Shown piece by piece: positions 62,641 to 64,000 of a stretch of 64,000 bases of DNA. Under the pieces are notes generated by a model. The model was not told where the DNA came from, ran no database searches, and worked only from the letters and a program-made list of their open reading frames with translations. Source of the DNA: Oceanospirillum sp047518265 (lineage in GTDB: Bacteria; Pseudomonadota; Gammaproteobacteria; Pseudomonadales; Halomonadaceae); NCBI GenBank assembly GCA_047518265.1, contig JAKZRG010000002.1, positions 166,093-230,092 of the forward strand, written 5' to 3'. Positions within the stretch are counted from its first letter, which is position 1. The number at the start of each line of letters is the position of its first letter. A program made the position numbers and the translations under genes.

Positions 62641-62651
62641 TATCATTCCCT

Positions 62652-63182
62652 CTAACATGCAGTCCAGCCTGATAAGTCACCGGTTTCATCACAAACCCGA
62701 ATCCGTCCTAGGATGCTAACCACGACATGGGCTTCATGGCTATCAGTCAGGAACTCATAAGTACCATTACTCGCCACACCACGAGTACCATCAAAGCTAA
62801 AATCAAACTCTCGATCCATAGAAACGGCATCATAGTCATCATGTGTTAATCGACGTAATACGTTAACACCATTAATGGGAAGCACACAGGCTCCGGCAGC
62901 AGTAGGATCTGCTATAGTACAATCACAATTATCTGCAATGCTCACCCCTACACACCAAGTTGCACCACCGTCACTAGTCGTGGCATCCACAAAGATATCA
63001 GCATTACGCTTGATGGCTTCCGAGTGAGCATACGCAAGCTCTTGCTTTAAATTCAGAGCAGCCCCTTCAATCCTGCCTCTCATTAATTGATCTTGAATAT
63101 TAGGCGTCGCAATTGACACTAGAATCCCCATAATCAGTACCGTCAGCAGTAGTTCAATTAAGGTAAACCCTTGGCTTCGCAC
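62652..63182 (-). CDS. FimT/GspH-type minor pilin
   Basis: A 176-residue pseudopilin with GTG start (63182) after AGAGGG. The prepilin cleavage site is SQG followed by FTLIELLLTVLIMGILVSIATP. The soluble part matches the FimT/GspH pattern: LNLKQELAYAHSEAIKRNADI, WCVGVS, and a C-terminal GRIRVCDETGDLSGW. It is the first gene of the minor-pilin operon and divergent from pilE. A short Cys-rich insert (CDCTIADPTAAGAC) near residue 92 is notable. Confidence 0.85.
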   Translation of the reverse strand: MRSQGFTLIELLLTVLIMGILVSIATPNIQDQLMRGRIEGAALNLKQELAYAHSEAIKRNADIFVDATTSDGGATWCVGVSIADNCDCTIADPTAAGACVLPINGVNVLRRLTHDDYDAVSMDREFDFSFDGTRGVASNGTYEFLTDSHEAHVVVSILGRIRVCDETGDLSGWTAC

Positions 63183-63285
63183 TGCATGCCCTCTATTTTA
63201 AGTATCAACTATTATTTAACATACGAATAAATATCTTACTGCAAGTGTAAGAGTCAAAGTATCAAGTAGGCAAATGGAGAGAGTC

Positions 63286-63687
63286 ATGCATAGGAAAGAA
63301 AAAGGCTTTACCTTGATCGAGCTAATGATTGTAGTCGCAATTATCGGGGTTTTAGCTGCTGTTGCTTATCCTTCTTACAACAGCTATGTACTAGAAAGCG
63401 GTAGAGCAGATGCCCACACAGCAATTTTGCGTATTCAACTAGCGCAAGAGAATTGGAGGGTTTCCCATAGCAGCTATTCCAATGACAAAGATGAGCTTGG
63501 TACTGCAGAATATTCTGATGAGAGTTTCTATAAATTAGAGATAGATAGCAGCGTATCAGCTACCGACTATAAGGTTACGGCTAAAGCTCAAACCGGTACG
63601 AGCCAAGCTAATGATACGGGATGTACGAGCATCGTATTGACTGTCACTTCCTCAGGTGAAGCTCGAACACCTGCCGCTTGTTGGTAG
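63286..63687 (+). CDS. pilE: PilE-like type IV pilin
   Basis: A 133-residue pilin starting at ATG 63286, with GGAG at 6 bases; the ATG four codons earlier would put that site inside the gene. Prepilin motif KEKG followed by FTLIELMIVVAIIGVLAAVAYPSYNSYV, then a short beta domain with a C-terminal disulfide pair (GCTSI...AACW). Length and form are those of PilE-type minor/major pilins of gammaproteobacteria. Divergent from the minor-pilin operon, with no partner on its own strand. Confidence 0.87.
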   Translation: MHRKEKGFTLIELMIVVAIIGVLAAVAYPSYNSYVLESGRADAHTAILRIQLAQENWRVSHSSYSNDKDELGTAEYSDESFYKLEIDSSVSATDYKVTAKAQTGTSQANDTGCTSIVLTVTSSGEARTPAACW

Positions 63688-63846
63688 AGTAAAGAAGATA
63701 TTCGGTATAGCCCACCTGAACCTAGAAAGAGTATATTTTCAATAAGCTCAACTTCTCCAGCTAGGTTAAGATTTTCTGTACGCTATCTAATTTGCAAAGA
63801 TTCTAATCTCCTATTATCTAACTCCATAAACGAAAAGCTAGAAACG

Positions 63847-63879
63847 AAAAAACCCCGATCATTTCTGATCGGGGTTTTA
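63847..63879 (-). terminator. Terminator of the rRNA operon
   Basis: Hairpin AACCCCGATCA / TGATCGGGGTT with A and T runs, about 25 bases past the 5S rRNA 3' end (minus strand); it could also stop pilE transcription from the other side. Confidence 0.85.
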
Positions 63880-63905
63880 GTGTCTTTTCTAAAAAGACTA
63901 AATAA

Positions 63906-64000
63906 GCGCTTGACGATGTCCTACTCTCACATGGGGAGACCCCACACTACCATCGGCGCTGAGCAGTTTCACTTCTGAGTTCGAGATGGGATCAGGTGGT
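63906..64000 (-). rRNA. rrf: 5S ribosomal RNA, 3' part (cut by the window edge)
   Basis: The reverse complement of the last 95 bases is the 3' four fifths of 5S rRNA. The conserved stretches CGAACTCAGAAGTGAAAC, GCGCCGATGGTAGTGTGGGG and CCCCATGTGAGAGTAGGAC are present in order. About 20 bases of the 5' end and the rest of the operon (23S, 16S) lie beyond the window. Confidence 0.97.

Overview
The window looks like chromosomal DNA of a marine gammaproteobacterium of the Oceanospirillales/Pseudomonadales type. Evidence: full-length glnE, rho, trxA, ppx, pssA, rluD, bamD, clpB and ubiD close to their gammaproteobacterial relatives in sequence and length; a long-form (class II) ilvC with its LysR regulator ilvY; NhaB; AcuI; and the end of an rRNA operon. 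The species is inferred from style only. I saw no transposase, integrase, phage gene, tRNA or CRISPR array.

Layout. 1-12.9 kb: a clipped gene start, glnE, an AI-2E permease, a cAMP-type binding protein, nhaB behind a structured leader and before a tandem array of terminators, a lipoprotein subtilase with a probable separate propeptide/inhibitor gene, a GntR/acuI divergent pair with a clear operator, an Fnr-boxed 42-residue membrane protein, and a small outer-membrane-type protein. 13-24.8 kb: folM, an iron-sulfur flavoreductase and ubiD; rho; trxA; ppx; pssA between two copies of a palindromic repeat; ilvC; modF. 24.9-35.8 kb: a cystathionine gamma-synthase-type enzyme, ilvY, a solute-binding protein, a two-winged-helix GntR regulator with a hydrolase, then a divergent Fur-boxed iron-siderophore uptake operon (TonB receptor, binding protein, two permeases, ATPase). 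35.9-38.6 kb: ilvIH with a long structured leader preceded by a possible branched-chain leader peptide.

38.9-52.4 kb is the most unusual part: a LuxR-type regulator, a 2,240-residue acidic repeat protein with an LEDRIAPG N-terminal motif, a 43-residue basic protein, a GAF-GAF-HlyD fusion, a PqqD-like/M50 peptidase/HlyD fusion and a periplasmic HlyD adaptor. All genes point the same way and there is no ABC ATPase or outer-membrane channel. I read this as a candidate dedicated export (and possibly processing) system for the giant protein.

52.5-64 kb: clpB with a heat-shock-like promoter; pgeF-rluD; bamD and a PP0621-type protein; a minor-pilin operon (fimT, pilW, pilX, a PilV-like pilin carrying RTX-like repeats, thiO) facing a divergent pilE; then the 3' end of an rRNA operon (5S rRNA, minus strand).
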